Shown here piece after piece: positions 1-8,072 of a stretch of 20,828 bases of DNA (positions are counted from its first letter, which is position 1; the number at the start of each line of letters is the position of its first letter). The stretch spans positions 1 through 20,828 of the forward strand of contig CAZFPQ010000121.1 of NCBI GenBank assembly GCA_964521065.1, written 5' to 3'. The DNA is from CAYVAP01 sp964521065. Lineage in GTDB: Bacteria > Bacteroidota > Bacteroidia > J057. The notes beneath the pieces were generated by a model, which was given only the letters and a program-made list of their open reading frames with translations, searched no databases and was not told where the DNA came from. The translations under genes were made by a program, and so were the position numbers.

Positions 1-1029
1 AGCCGCATTGCCTTTTTGAATCCGGGTTGCAACATTGGTGATATTCTTAATAGGGGCTAGGAGTTGAGAAAACAGGGTAATAAACCCGATAAACTCCGCC
101 GGATTAAGGTCACTTTGCTCATTGAGTATCAACCCTGTAGCATAATAGATGATGCCGCATATCATGGCCATACTGGTGATTTCAGTAAGGGGCGATGCCA
201 GCTCCATCCTTCGTCTTAGGCGGGTCTGAAGGTTGCTGTAATCCTGATTTTCTTGCTCATATCTGTGCCGCTCATAATCTTCTTTCTGGAAGCCCATGAC
301 AATTCGGACCCCTCCCATAAACTCATCTATCAAGGAGGTCAATCTTCCCAGCACTTCTTGCCCCTTCCGCGTGCTTCGCTTCAATGGAGTAGCAATTCGA
401 TTAATGACCAGCCCAGTTACGGGGAGTAAAATCAAAGTAAAAAGAGTGAGTTTCCAACTTAATCCGAGCAAGATCAGCAGAAATACCAGCATGGTAATCG
501 GCTCTCGCAAAAGAGGAATCAAAGCCCCCTGAACTGACTCTTGAATAACCTGCACATCCCCTACTAACAAACTAATCAGTCCTCCTTTTTTATTCCGAGT
601 AAAAAAGGCCAGATCTTGTCGACTCAAATGGCCGAAGAGCGTATTCCTCAAACCCTCCATAGTTCCTTGCTCTAGCCGTACCATGAAAAAGGCAGCAAAA
701 TATCGGGTAAGGTTTTTGGCTAGTAAGACGAGTAGCAGTCCCACACAGAAATAGGCTACCATTTGTTGCTGGCCATATAGATCAATGCTTTGTGCCAGTT
801 GGTAATAAGCGTAATCCTTTAGCAGGTCAAGGTCTGCGACACTGGCCCATTCAAGGGGGCGGGCTGGGGCTTCCACCATTTCTAATCCAAATAGGATTTG
901 TAAAAAGGGGATCACAGCCATCAAACTAGCCGCGCTGAATAGTGAATACAGCAACATTAAGCCAAAAGCGACTCCCCCCATCCACCATAAAGATTTCCCG
1001 TAATTGAGGATTCGAAAGTATTGGCGCAT
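1..1029 (-). CDS. ABC exporter, transmembrane domain (partial, C-terminal part beyond window edge)
   Basis: This is the N-terminal 343 codons of an MsbA/lipid-A-exporter-type ABC transporter, which exports lipids, peptides or drugs across the inner membrane. Translation of the complement from the ATG at 1029 is open to the window edge and begins MRQYFRILNYGKSLWWMGG. It shows the hydrophobic segments of the ABC_membrane fold and the long cytoplasmic helices around TLFGHLSRQDLAFFTRNKKG, a typical coupling-helix neighbourhood. It ends at LLAPIKNITNVATRIQKGNAA, the usual exit of the transmembrane domain. The ATPase domain with Walker motifs must lie left of the window, so no catalytic residue can be checked. 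The substrate cannot be told from this part. It diverges from rbfA, with an 88-base gap. I am sure of the family, not of the exact member. Confidence 0.88.
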   Translation of the reverse strand, partial: MRQYFRILNYGKSLWWMGGVAFGLMLLYSLFSAASLMAVIPFLQILFGLEMVEAPARPLEWASVADLDLLKDYAYYQLAQSIDLYGQQQMVAYFCVGLLLVLLAKNLTRYFAAFFMVRLEQGTMEGLRNTLFGHLSRQDLAFFTRNKKGGLISLLVGDVQVIQESVQGALIPLLREPITMLVFLLILLGLSWKLTLFTLILLPVTGLVINRIATPLKRSTRKGQEVLGRLTSLIDEFMGGVRIVMGFQKEDYERHRYEQENQDYSNLQTRLRRRMELASPLTEITSMAMICGIIYYATGLILNEQSDLNPAEFIGFITLFSQLLAPIKNITNVATRIQKGNAA

Positions 1030-1108
1030 TTTGCGAACTTTGTGGGTACTTCATGTTCGCCTTTCTTTATTCAATCAGAGGCTTACACATACCCGGTCAA
1101 ATTATCTT

Positions 1109-1138
1109 CAAAAGTATATGGGAGAAACCATTGTTCAA
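1109..1138 (-). promoter_or_regulatory. Candidate Bacteroidota promoter for the ABC exporter, overlapping the rbfA start
   Basis: Read on the minus strand there is TTG at 1138-1136, a 19-base spacer, then TACTTTTG at 1116-1109. This matches the Bacteroidota primary sigma consensus (TTG around -33, TAnnTTTG around -7) exactly, with a normal spacer. Transcription would start near 1102 and give a leader of about 70 bases before the ATG at 1029. The element straddles the rbfA start codon at 1118, so the two genes may compete for polymerase. The motif match is seen; activity is inferred. Confidence 0.5.
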
Positions 1139-1495
1139 AAGAAAGTAGCTAAGCTGATTCAGCAAGAGCTTGGAGATCTGTTTTCTAAGGAGTTCAACTA
1201 TGTCCCAGGAACCTTCTCCACCATCAGTGCCGTCAAAGTTCCCGCCGACTTGGGATTGGCCAAAATATATGTTTCGGTATTACCGGACCAACAACTGGAA
1301 AAGGTCGCCAAAGCCCTCAATGAAAATGCATGGGAACTACGCTTTGCCTTAGCTAAACGGATCAAAAACAAGGTTCGCAAGATTCCAGAGTTGAGATTCT
1401 ATGCTGACGACTCCCTCAAGGAAGCCCAAAGGATCAATGAAATGCTTGATCGGATGGAAATCCCTGAGGAGAATGACGAACAGGAGAGGGATTAA
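1118..1495 (+). CDS. rbfA: 30S ribosome-binding factor A (RbfA)
   Basis: RbfA is a small KH-fold protein that binds the pre-30S ribosomal subunit and helps mature the 16S rRNA 5' end; it matters most in the cold. From the ATG at 1118 the product is 125 residues, the normal family length. It starts with the amphipathic helix VQKKVAKLIQQELGDLF and continues with TFSTISAVKVPADLGLAKIY and the central alternating strand-helix pattern, including NENAWELRFALAKRIKNKV. The C-terminus ends with the acidic tail typical of many RbfA proteins. The frame is open 38 codons further upstream, but that stretch overlaps the divergent exporter start and has no family similarity, so I chose 1118. It is followed by a hairpin at 1517-1540 that may end the transcript. 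Confidence 0.93.
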   Translation: MGETIVQKKVAKLIQQELGDLFSKEFNYVPGTFSTISAVKVPADLGLAKIYVSVLPDQQLEKVAKALNENAWELRFALAKRIKNKVRKIPELRFYADDSLKEAQRINEMLDRMEIPEENDEQERD

Positions 1496-1516
1496 TTTTT
1501 ACCCACTCCTAAGAAA

Positions 1517-1540
1517 GAAAAGCCCCATCGTAGGCTTTTC
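1517..1540 (+). terminator. Terminator-like hairpin downstream of rbfA
   Basis: An 8-bp perfect stem, GAAAAGCC (1517-1524) with GGCTTTTC (1533-1540), encloses an 8-base loop. The T-rich part lies inside the right arm and is followed by CTCTCTC, so the U tract is weak. It sits 22 bases after the rbfA stop and 86 bases before the subtilase start, which fits a terminator or attenuator between the two genes. Confidence 0.45.
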
Positions 1541-1625
1541 CTCTCTCAACAACTATCGTTACCTTCCGACATTTACTGACAAAGAGGAAAATACCCTTCC
1601 AGACACACTCAACACACCCTCTTTT

Positions 1626-4600
1626 ATGGTCCGGATTCTTCTGCTTGGTCTAGGTCTGATAATCTGCCAGCTATCTACCTTTGCCCAGGTAAAAGTTAAC
1701 GTAAAGCTTAGCTCTAATGCCTCTTCTCTACAAGCTTGGCTACAACGCTCCCCTAGAGGAGATCTACGGAGTTTTGCCAAGCCTGAAGGTCTGACGGCTG
1801 CTTTTCCTTTTATCAATGAATGGCAAAGTCAGCACCCCCTCAAAGCGAACCTAAGTAACAACAGCTCCCCAAACGGCTCATCGGTCAGCCGCAACTACAC
1901 AATAGTACTTCCGGAAGGTCAAGCTGGCAGCATCATCAATCAGATGCGGGCCAGCGGCCAGTTTGAGTACGTGGATCGCAGCCAACGTTATCAAGTTGAG
2001 GAAATATCAGAGTACCGTCCCAATGACGACTCACTGGCAGCACAATGGTTTCTGGATTACATAGATGCACCTCAAGCTTGGGATCAGACCAGAGGAAACT
2101 CCAACATTAAAATTGGAATCATTGATACTGGATTAGACTACGATCATCCAGAGTTTGAGGGGCAACTTTGGATCAACTCTGCTGAAGACCTAAATGGTAA
2201 CGGGAGGTTTGAACCTTGGCCCGCCAACGAAACCCGCAATGGTTTGAGTGGAGATTTCAATGGACTCGATGAAGACGGAAATGGATATGCCGACGATGTG
2301 ATCGGGTACGACTTTGTCGATCAACCACGTAATCCTTTCGGAGGAGATTTTTTCGGCCCAGATTCAGACCCACTCGATGACAATGCCCATGGCACCTTGG
2401 TAGCTGGAGTGATCGGTGCAAAAGCAGACAACCAAATAGGAGGCGCGGGGCTTGCGCCTGGATGCAAATTGGTTACCCTCAGAGCCTTTGCGGCGAGTGG
2501 TGGAGGGGATGACGATGACATTGCTCGATCCATTGTTTATGCCGCAGATAATGGGATTCAGCTTCTAAACCTCAGCTTTGGCGACGTATATACCTCGCGT
2601 ATGATGCTGGACGCCATTCAATACGCCTACCAACAAGGGGTAGTCATGTTTGCCTCCTCCGGAAATGGGACAGGTGACAACTTACACTATCCATCTGGCT
2701 ATAACGAAGTGATTTCCATTTCAGCCTCAACCGCTGATCTAGCCACAGGACGCGAATTTCTATGGCCTCTTAGTAGCTATGGCGTTACCGTAGATTTGTG
2801 TGCACCCGGTGCGAATATTTTCACCACAACCCTTAGAGATACTGCTCCAGATGGTCAAGTAGCCGCCTATACCCGTACCCAAGGCACCAGCTTTGCGGCT
2901 CCTATGGCAACGGCAGCTGCCGCACTCATCTTTTCTAGACATGGAGCCCAAACGCCCGAACAAATCAGAGGAACCCTTACCACCAGCGCAGATGATATTT
3001 CTGACCAAGGATGGGACCACTTCACTGGCGCCGGACGCTTGAATATCAACCGGGCCTTGCAAGTAGTCGGGGCATCAAATGTGCAAATCAACTCCCCGAT
3101 CAATGACCGAGGGAGTCCTTTTGACAGTGTCTACATAGTCGGGACCGTTTTGGACCCAGAATTTGTCAGTTTCGACCTACAGTACCAATTGGGTACTCAA
3201 GACACCAGCGAGTGGGTAGACATCCTTACGGATCAAATCTACCAGAGACAGCGTGACACCTTGGCCGTATGGGACCTAAGCGGGCTGCCAGAAGGAGATT
3301 ATACCTTGCGCTTGAGTTTATCTCGGAGCAATGGATTTACCCGAGAAGATCGCATCCGATTTGTGAGAGACCTTTCTCCTCCCGTGGTAAGAATCAAAGC
3401 GGCTGCTCCTATCTGGGACAATGAGGATCGTGAGTTTTTTGTGGTTTTTCGCAGCAGCGACCGAGCCCGCCATGTGCTCAAATACCGTTTACAGGGTAGC
3501 CTAATTTGGCGAGATTTCACCTTCGATCGCGTAACTCGCAATGGAGAGATCTTAATGGGGAGCAATGAATTGAGCCCTGGCACCTATGAATGGTTCCTAG
3601 AGAGCACGAATGAGGCGGGACTACGCAGTCAAACGGAGGTTGACATTTTCACGTATCAAGCTGGTTTCATCCCAGAAAATGGCTGGGATGAGTTGAGTTA
3701 TGGATTGCCCTTAGGACGTCTTTTGGAACGTCCAGTAGATTTTGATGGAGATGGCTTGTTAGAGGTCATCATGAGCGAATATGACCAGCAACTGAGCTTT
3801 GGTCCGCTTAAACGCTTTGAATTCAACGGGGGATTTTTTGTACAATCAGACTCATCGACCTTTCGTCCCATCCTCATACCTAAAGACTTAGCAGACACCG
3901 ATGGCGATGGGCGCCAAGAGCTTTTGGTTTCGGTAAATGACTCTATGTACATCCTTGAACAGAGTACGCCCACTGGCTTCCCCGATGAAGTAATTTACCG
4001 CAATGAGGGTAACGAACGCTATGCTGCCTCTTTCGGGGACACAGATGCCGATGGACAAATAGAGCTCCTAGCCAAAGACTTTGAGGATTATTATATATTC
4101 GAAGGTCAGGGAGGGAATTTCCAGGAATCCAGAAAATTACTGGACCAAAGCCCCAATTACCAGGGGTCAATTGCCCCCCGTGTCTTAGTGGAGGACTTTG
4201 ACTTAGATGGGAATCCAGAAATCCTATTTGGGGATTTTGATGGGGATCTCATCTTGCATGAATATCGAGGCGGCAGCAACTACCAGCTATCATGGATCGA
4301 TACCACAGATTTAAGCAAATCTGGAGTCTACATTTGTGCGGGTGACTTTGACGGAGATGGATTACGGCAAGAATTTTTTGTAGCCACCCACCCTTCTACT
4401 TTGCGTAACGATGATTTTGAAAATGAGGGCCTTTATTGGCGCTTGAGGATTTTCAAGGCCACTGGGAATGACCAATATCAATTGGAATGGGAGGACTACC
4501 TATGGGACCTAGACTTAGAAGCCAATAATGCAGCTACCGCAGGTAACCTAGACGATGATCCTGCGGATGAGCTGGTCTTCACTACCTATCCACGAACCTA

Positions 4601-5930
4601 CGTTCTGGAACATATCAATGGACAATACCGGTTTACGTGGTTTTACTATGGCTCCCTGGCCACCCACCACGTTATTGGGGATTTCAACCAAAATGGCATC
4701 AACGAACTGGGGCTTGGACGAATTGATTCCACAAAATTTTTTGAGCGCAGCATTGGCCGCAGTGGACCCGTTCCAGTCACCCAGTTACAAGGCTTTGTAT
4801 TGGGGACAAATGACATTCGATTGGAATGGCAGGCTTCCCCTAATGCCACCGGGTACGAGGTGTGGCGCATCCGCGATCCAGAAAATAATGACCTCGCCGA
4901 AGTGGCTACCATAGGAGCTGTAAATAATTTCACAGACAACAGTTTAGACTCAGGAGTGCCATATCTCTTCGTTTTAAGGGCTCTTAATCCCTCTTTAACC
5001 CCCGAAGCTAGCGGATTTGGCAACCTTAGCTTTCTCACCCCCCACCCTAGCCCCCGACTCGATAGCGCCATAGCTACAGGACCGAGTCAGTTGCAAGTAT
5101 ACTTTGATCAGGTCGTGACAGATCGGGCGGCGGATCGGACTTTGTTTCGCCTAAATGGCAATCTTACTCCTCAAAGTATCATTTCTCAGGGAGACCCAGG
5201 TCTGAGCCTGCTCCTCACCTTTAATCAAAACTTTGACCCAGGCAACAATCAAGTTTTGGTAGATAGCAGTTTCTTAGATGCGGGTCGGGCATTCATCAAT
5301 CCAAACTTTCGGCAAGCCAACTTCTTTTATGAAGCCAATGAGGACGAATGCCTTCATTTGACGGAGTGGAAAATCCTGGATGACAAACGGGCAGCCTTAT
5401 TTTTCAACCTGCCCTTAGATGAGAGCACAGCCTACGATACGGCCGCATTCTCCATCGAGCCTGCCGGAAGCATTGCCGAGATAGGGCCTCATGAAGATCT
5501 GCCCCATGCCGTTGAGGTGACCATCGAAGATGCGCGCTTTGGGGCTTTAGGTTATCCCATCTCCCTTGTAGTGGAAGAACTTTGTGCCCTCAACCTGGTA
5601 TGCCTATGCCCTGAGGGCACCACCGCCACTTTTTCCTCTCATAAAGACGACCTCTCCGAGGTCTTCGCTTACCCCAATCCGGTGCGGCGGCATGAGTTAT
5701 TCGATGGCATGCGTTTCGCAAACCTCACTCAACAAGCCAACATCAAAGTACTGACCTTATCTGGCCGCCTAGTTGATGAGATGGAGGAAACCGACGGAGA
5801 TGGAGGCTATACCTGGGACATGCAAGACCAAGGAGGAAAGAGAATCAAACCTGGGGTGTACATCTATTTTGTCGAGACGGAGGAGGAAGGGGTCGAGCCC
5901 TTTATGGGGAAGTTTTCGGTGGTGGAGTGA
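1626..5930 (+). CDS. Giant secreted S8 (subtilisin-like) serine peptidase with FG-GAP-like repeats and T9SS type A sorting domain
   Basis: A 1,434-residue exported protease, expected on the cell surface or outside the cell after T9SS export. The chosen ATG at 1626 opens a signal peptide (MVRILLLGLGLIICQL, cleavage after TFAQ); the open frame extends 75 codons further upstream but overlaps rbfA. A propeptide-like region is followed by the S8 domain, about 150-470, with catalytic Asp167 (IIDTGLDYDHPEF), His255 (NAHGTLVAGVIGA), oxyanion Asn347 (ASSGNG) and Ser422 (GTSFAAPMA), all intact. Between Asp and His lies a DxNGNG/DEDGNG-rich insert likely to bind calcium. Ig-like modules follow, then seven FG-GAP/VCBS-type repeats of form DxDGDGxxE, about 705-1030, a fibronectin III-like module near 1045-1130, and a final sorting domain beginning at Tyr1349 (FAYPNPVRR). 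The substrate is unknown; nutrient protein breakdown is a reasonable inference. Confidence 0.9.
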   Translation: MVRILLLGLGLIICQLSTFAQVKVNVKLSSNASSLQAWLQRSPRGDLRSFAKPEGLTAAFPFINEWQSQHPLKANLSNNSSPNGSSVSRNYTIVLPEGQAGSIINQMRASGQFEYVDRSQRYQVEEISEYRPNDDSLAAQWFLDYIDAPQAWDQTRGNSNIKIGIIDTGLDYDHPEFEGQLWINSAEDLNGNGRFEPWPANETRNGLSGDFNGLDEDGNGYADDVIGYDFVDQPRNPFGGDFFGPDSDPLDDNAHGTLVAGVIGAKADNQIGGAGLAPGCKLVTLRAFAASGGGDDDDIARSIVYAADNGIQLLNLSFGDVYTSRMMLDAIQYAYQQGVVMFASSGNGTGDNLHYPSGYNEVISISASTADLATGREFLWPLSSYGVTVDLCAPGANIFTTTLRDTAPDGQVAAYTRTQGTSFAAPMATAAAALIFSRHGAQTPEQIRGTLTTSADDISDQGWDHFTGAGRLNINRALQVVGASNVQINSPINDRGSPFDSVYIVGTVLDPEFVSFDLQYQLGTQDTSEWVDILTDQIYQRQRDTLAVWDLSGLPEGDYTLRLSLSRSNGFTREDRIRFVRDLSPPVVRIKAAAPIWDNEDREFFVVFRSSDRARHVLKYRLQGSLIWRDFTFDRVTRNGEILMGSNELSPGTYEWFLESTNEAGLRSQTEVDIFTYQAGFIPENGWDELSYGLPLGRLLERPVDFDGDGLLEVIMSEYDQQLSFGPLKRFEFNGGFFVQSDSSTFRPILIPKDLADTDGDGRQELLVSVNDSMYILEQSTPTGFPDEVIYRNEGNERYAASFGDTDADGQIELLAKDFEDYYIFEGQGGNFQESRKLLDQSPNYQGSIAPRVLVEDFDLDGNPEILFGDFDGDLILHEYRGGSNYQLSWIDTTDLSKSGVYICAGDFDGDGLRQEFFVATHPSTLRNDDFENEGLYWRLRIFKATGNDQYQLEWEDYLWDLDLEANNAATAGNLDDDPADELVFTTYPRTYVLEHINGQYRFTWFYYGSLATHHVIGDFNQNGINELGLGRIDSTKFFERSIGRSGPVPVTQLQGFVLGTNDIRLEWQASPNATGYEVWRIRDPENNDLAEVATIGAVNNFTDNSLDSGVPYLFVLRALNPSLTPEASGFGNLSFLTPHPSPRLDSAIATGPSQLQVYFDQVVTDRAADRTLFRLNGNLTPQSIISQGDPGLSLLLTFNQNFDPGNNQVLVDSSFLDAGRAFINPNFRQANFFYEANEDECLHLTEWKILDDKRAALFFNLPLDESTAYDTAAFSIEPAGSIAEIGPHEDLPHAVEVTIEDARFGALGYPISLVVEELCALNLVCLCPEGTTATFSSHKDDLSEVFAYPNPVRRHELFDGMRFANLTQQANIKVLTLSGRLVDEMEETDGDGGYTWDMQDQGGKRIKPGVYIYFVETEEEGVEPFMGKFSVVE

Positions 5931-6080
5931 GGTGGATATGCAGACAGCTATTGAGCGGGAAGAGAGATCATTCTCAAAAAAAAGCTGCGCATCTATACAT
6001 TTCTAGGATCAGGCGACAAGAGCATGTCGTTGTCTGGTTATCAGCCCAAAACAGGAAACTACCAGGTTTAATCATTCATT

Positions 6081-6117
6081 AAAAAACTAATAGCCCCATC
6101 CCAAAAGGAATGGAGCC
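6081..6117 (-). terminator. Rho-independent terminator of the 6140-6970 lipoprotein gene
   Basis: On the minus strand an 11-pair stem (6117-6107 with 6102-6092, three of the pairs G-U type) closes a TTTT loop. After ATTAG comes a run of six T (complement of 6081-6086). It begins 23 bases after the lipoprotein stop codon, so the strand assignment is clear. The upstream plus-strand subtilase ends convergently about 150 bases away and shows no equally good terminator of its own. Confidence 0.7.
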
Positions 6118-6139
6118 ATTCATCAAGCAGAAGAGAGGA

Positions 6140-6970
6140 CTATAACACGATGGTCGTGCTCTGATTTCCTACACTTAACGTGATCTCTGTGTCGCAAGCG
6201 CCATTGCCAAAGTCTACGGTGAGGTCAGGCTTGCCACTGCGCTGGATGCTGGTCACACCTTCGGTGGCTACGAGGATCCCTTGAGCGCGGCAGCTGCGCT
6301 TGTAGACTTTGGGTGTAAGGATGGTGGCTGAGAAGCTACTGCCGTCTTTGCGGGTGCCGGAGGCGGTTCCGGTCACAATCAACTGATCAGCAGCGGGGTT
6401 GGCGGCGCGGTCCCAAGTGCGGGTGCGGTCAAAATCGCGGGTGGCCATGCTGCCATCGGGCCAAGTCACTTTTCCACCCATCAAGGTAGAATTGATGGTG
6501 ATCGGGTCGTTAAAGGAGTTGGCCAAATTGGTGTGGGTTTTGGTGCCTTCGACGTGGACTCCATCCACATGAAAGCTGTCCAAGGCAATGGTAAGCGAAG
6601 CTCCAGGCCACCAAAGACGCTTGGTGTAGTCAATGATGATTTTCCCGGCCCGAGTCTTTCCATCAGGTCCCAAACAGCCGTTACCAAAGTCTAAGCTTAG
6701 TATTTTCAAGATCGAGTCGTGGGTAACTACTACGCAAGGACTGATGAGACCGGCTGTATGATAGCTACGGCCAAAGGCTTCATCCATGGCTTCATAACCG
6801 ATTTGGTCTACTTCCTCAAAATCAGCTTCTACCATTGCATCTAATTCTGCCAAATCCTGGTCTTCTTCCGCAATGGATTGGGTTTGATCGGGCGTACAGG
6901 CTGTCAGGGCCAATATGGACGCGAGGACTAGGGACAAAAGGAGCTGACTGAAAAATGATAGATTTTTCAT
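6140..6970 (-). CDS. Bacteroidota lipoprotein of unknown function with paired DFGNG motifs
   Basis: A 276-residue lipoprotein: a positive and hydrophobic leader (MKNLSFFSQLLLSLVLAS) ends in the lipobox LTAC, with Cys25 as the probable lipidated residue, followed by an acidic linker. The folded part appears to hold two related halves: LSLDFGNGCLGPDGKTRAGK near residue 92 and LTVDFGNGACDTEITLSVG near the C-terminus. Between them lie GGKVTWPDGSMATRDF and the motif YKRSCRAQGI. I recall similar uncharacterised Bacteroidota lipoproteins with this DFGNG-C and KRSCRA pattern, but know no assigned role. Four cysteines in the mature domain suggest disulfides. It has its own terminators on both sides and is probably transcribed alone. 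Confidence 0.8.
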   Translation of the reverse strand: MKNLSFFSQLLLSLVLASILALTACTPDQTQSIAEEDQDLAELDAMVEADFEEVDQIGYEAMDEAFGRSYHTAGLISPCVVVTHDSILKILSLDFGNGCLGPDGKTRAGKIIIDYTKRLWWPGASLTIALDSFHVDGVHVEGTKTHTNLANSFNDPITINSTLMGGKVTWPDGSMATRDFDRTRTWDRAANPAADQLIVTGTASGTRKDGSSFSATILTPKVYKRSCRAQGILVATEGVTSIQRSGKPDLTVDFGNGACDTEITLSVGNQSTTIVL

Positions 6971-6997
6971 CTTCTTGTTTGGGTTTAACTATGATGT

Positions 6998-7029
6998 AAA
7001 AAGGGTGTCGCATTTCAGATGCAACACCC
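6998..7029 (-). terminator. Rho-independent terminator of the 7075-7893 gene
   Basis: On the minus strand GGGTGTTGCAT (7029-7019) pairs with ATGCGACACCC (7013-7003), 11 pairs with one G-T type pair and a five-base loop, followed directly by TTTTT (complement of 6998-7002). It is placed 46 bases after the stop of the exported-protein gene and just before the lipoprotein start at 6970. This is a textbook layout. Confidence 0.8.
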
Positions 7030-7074
7030 CTTTGACTATCGTCTATGTGGAAGGTTTAAAACCCTTTCAAAAAA

Positions 7075-7893
7075 TTATTCATGGCCCATCAAGTCTCGGT
7101 ATCTTTCTTCATCTACTCCAATGGCTAAGATGCTCACGGACCCCTTACCTTGAAGGTGGGATCGCCATTTCACATTTCGATGGGCAAGTCTTTTTGCCAT
7201 TTTAGGGTCGCTATTCACCATGTAGCGAACGTACATCAAATCTTGGCGAATGACATGAAAATATTCTTGTAGATAAAAATCCTGGCTACCCAACTCATAC
7301 TCCAGCTTGGCTTGAACCTCTTGCTTCAAAGAATCACGGTTACTAGACCAAGGAACCTCGTTTACACTCAGCATAAAATATCCTGGATACTTGTATTGTT
7401 CTACATCCTCATACCAGTATACATCTTCTTCTTTGTTCAAGGTGCGAATCGCCGATTTGAGAATTTCCAGATCTGAAAAACTGATCCTAGACCAAGGCAC
7501 ACGTCGGGCAGCTTGCTGGATTCGCTCAAACTCCTCTGGGGAAAACTGATAAGACAATCCGCCAACGGTCAAATAGTTACAATAAAGATTGAGGTTGAGG
7601 GTGTTGACCAATTCTCCATTGTGGTAAAACTTTAAGCTGTAGTGGTAATCACACTTGTCGTCAAAAGTGATGTCAAAGTCCCAGCTCTTCTGTAAGTCTT
7701 GCATCAGGCGGAGGTCCTTGCAAATAAAAGTCCCTAGCTCTGTTTGTACGGGCAGCATCCGGTAGTTGTGAATAGGTACTCCGACTAGGGTCCACTCACC
7801 ACCTGACAAATCGAGGTCGGCAAGAATTCTATCAGCTTTCAGACCCGGTAAACAAGAAAAAAAGGCAAGAATTAGTATGGCTAAACAGCGCAT
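7075..7893 (-). CDS. Exported protein of unknown function
   Basis: The product is 272 residues. The N-terminus MRCLAILILAFFSCLPGLKA is a signal peptide, probably cleaved after LKA; the Cys in FFSC does not make a good lipobox. The mature part is rich in aromatic residues and has short strand-like segments (WTLVGVPIHNYRML, YHYSLKFYHNGELVNTLNLNL) followed by charged helical stretches (FSDLEILKSAIRTLNKEE, KQEVQAKLEYELG) and a basic C-terminal part. I do not recognise the family. The ATG at 7893 is chosen because it opens the signal peptide directly. It has a strong terminator behind it and a 5' region with a hairpin, so it is probably monocistronic. Confidence 0.72.
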   Translation of the reverse strand: MRCLAILILAFFSCLPGLKADRILADLDLSGGEWTLVGVPIHNYRMLPVQTELGTFICKDLRLMQDLQKSWDFDITFDDKCDYHYSLKFYHNGELVNTLNLNLYCNYLTVGGLSYQFSPEEFERIQQAARRVPWSRISFSDLEILKSAIRTLNKEEDVYWYEDVEQYKYPGYFMLSVNEVPWSSNRDSLKQEVQAKLEYELGSQDFYLQEYFHVIRQDLMYVRYMVNSDPKMAKRLAHRNVKWRSHLQGKGSVSILAIGVDEERYRDLMGHE

Positions 7894-7992
7894 AGTAAGA
7901 AGAATTGATGTTGAGAGTTTGAGAACAATTGGATTAAATAGAAAAATTCAACAATGGGGTTAGCCCATCTTCATGCCAACTTGCACAAAGGG

Positions 7993-8025
7993 TACATCTT
8001 TTCTTCGATCAAGAAGAAGGATGTA
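7993..8025 (-). terminator. Strong intergenic hairpin, possible sdaA terminator without a U tract
   Basis: TACATC (7993-7998) pairs with GATGTA (8020-8025), and inside it TTCTTC (8001-8006) pairs with GAAGAA (8013-8018) around a six-base loop, with a small bulge between the two stems. It lies 47 bases past the serine dehydratase stop and about 100 bases before the start of the next gene. There is no T run, so it may be a Rho-assisted end, an mRNA-stabilising structure or a leader element of the 7893 gene. Confidence 0.35.
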
Positions 8026-8072
8026 AGGCCATGAAACAATTTAGCCATTGGTCTGCTCATAAGCTTGTCTGC

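Noticed and set aside
1004..1117. Longer N-terminus for RbfA (38 extra codons from 1004)
   Set aside because: It overlaps the divergent exporter start, has no RbfA-like sequence, and the ATG at 1118 gives the usual family length.
1401..1625. Longer N-terminus for the giant subtilase (75 extra codons)
   Set aside because: It overlaps the rbfA coding region and a terminator-like hairpin; the signal peptide begins exactly at the ATG at 1626.
4555..4914. 119-codon plus-strand open frame inside the giant subtilase
   Set aside because: It is a shifted-frame shadow of the FG-GAP and fibronectin region with no domain of its own.
4646..5071. 141-codon minus-strand open frame inside the giant subtilase
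   Set aside because: It is antisense to a clearly coding repeat/fibronectin region and has no recognisable protein pattern; it is a shadow frame.
5773..6006. Small plus-strand gene at the end of the subtilase
   Set aside because: Most of it overlaps the sorting domain in another frame, and the tail has no coding pattern.
6010..6040. Hairpin CGACA/TGTCG after the giant subtilase as its terminator
   Set aside because: The stem is only five pairs and no T run follows; it is too weak to call.
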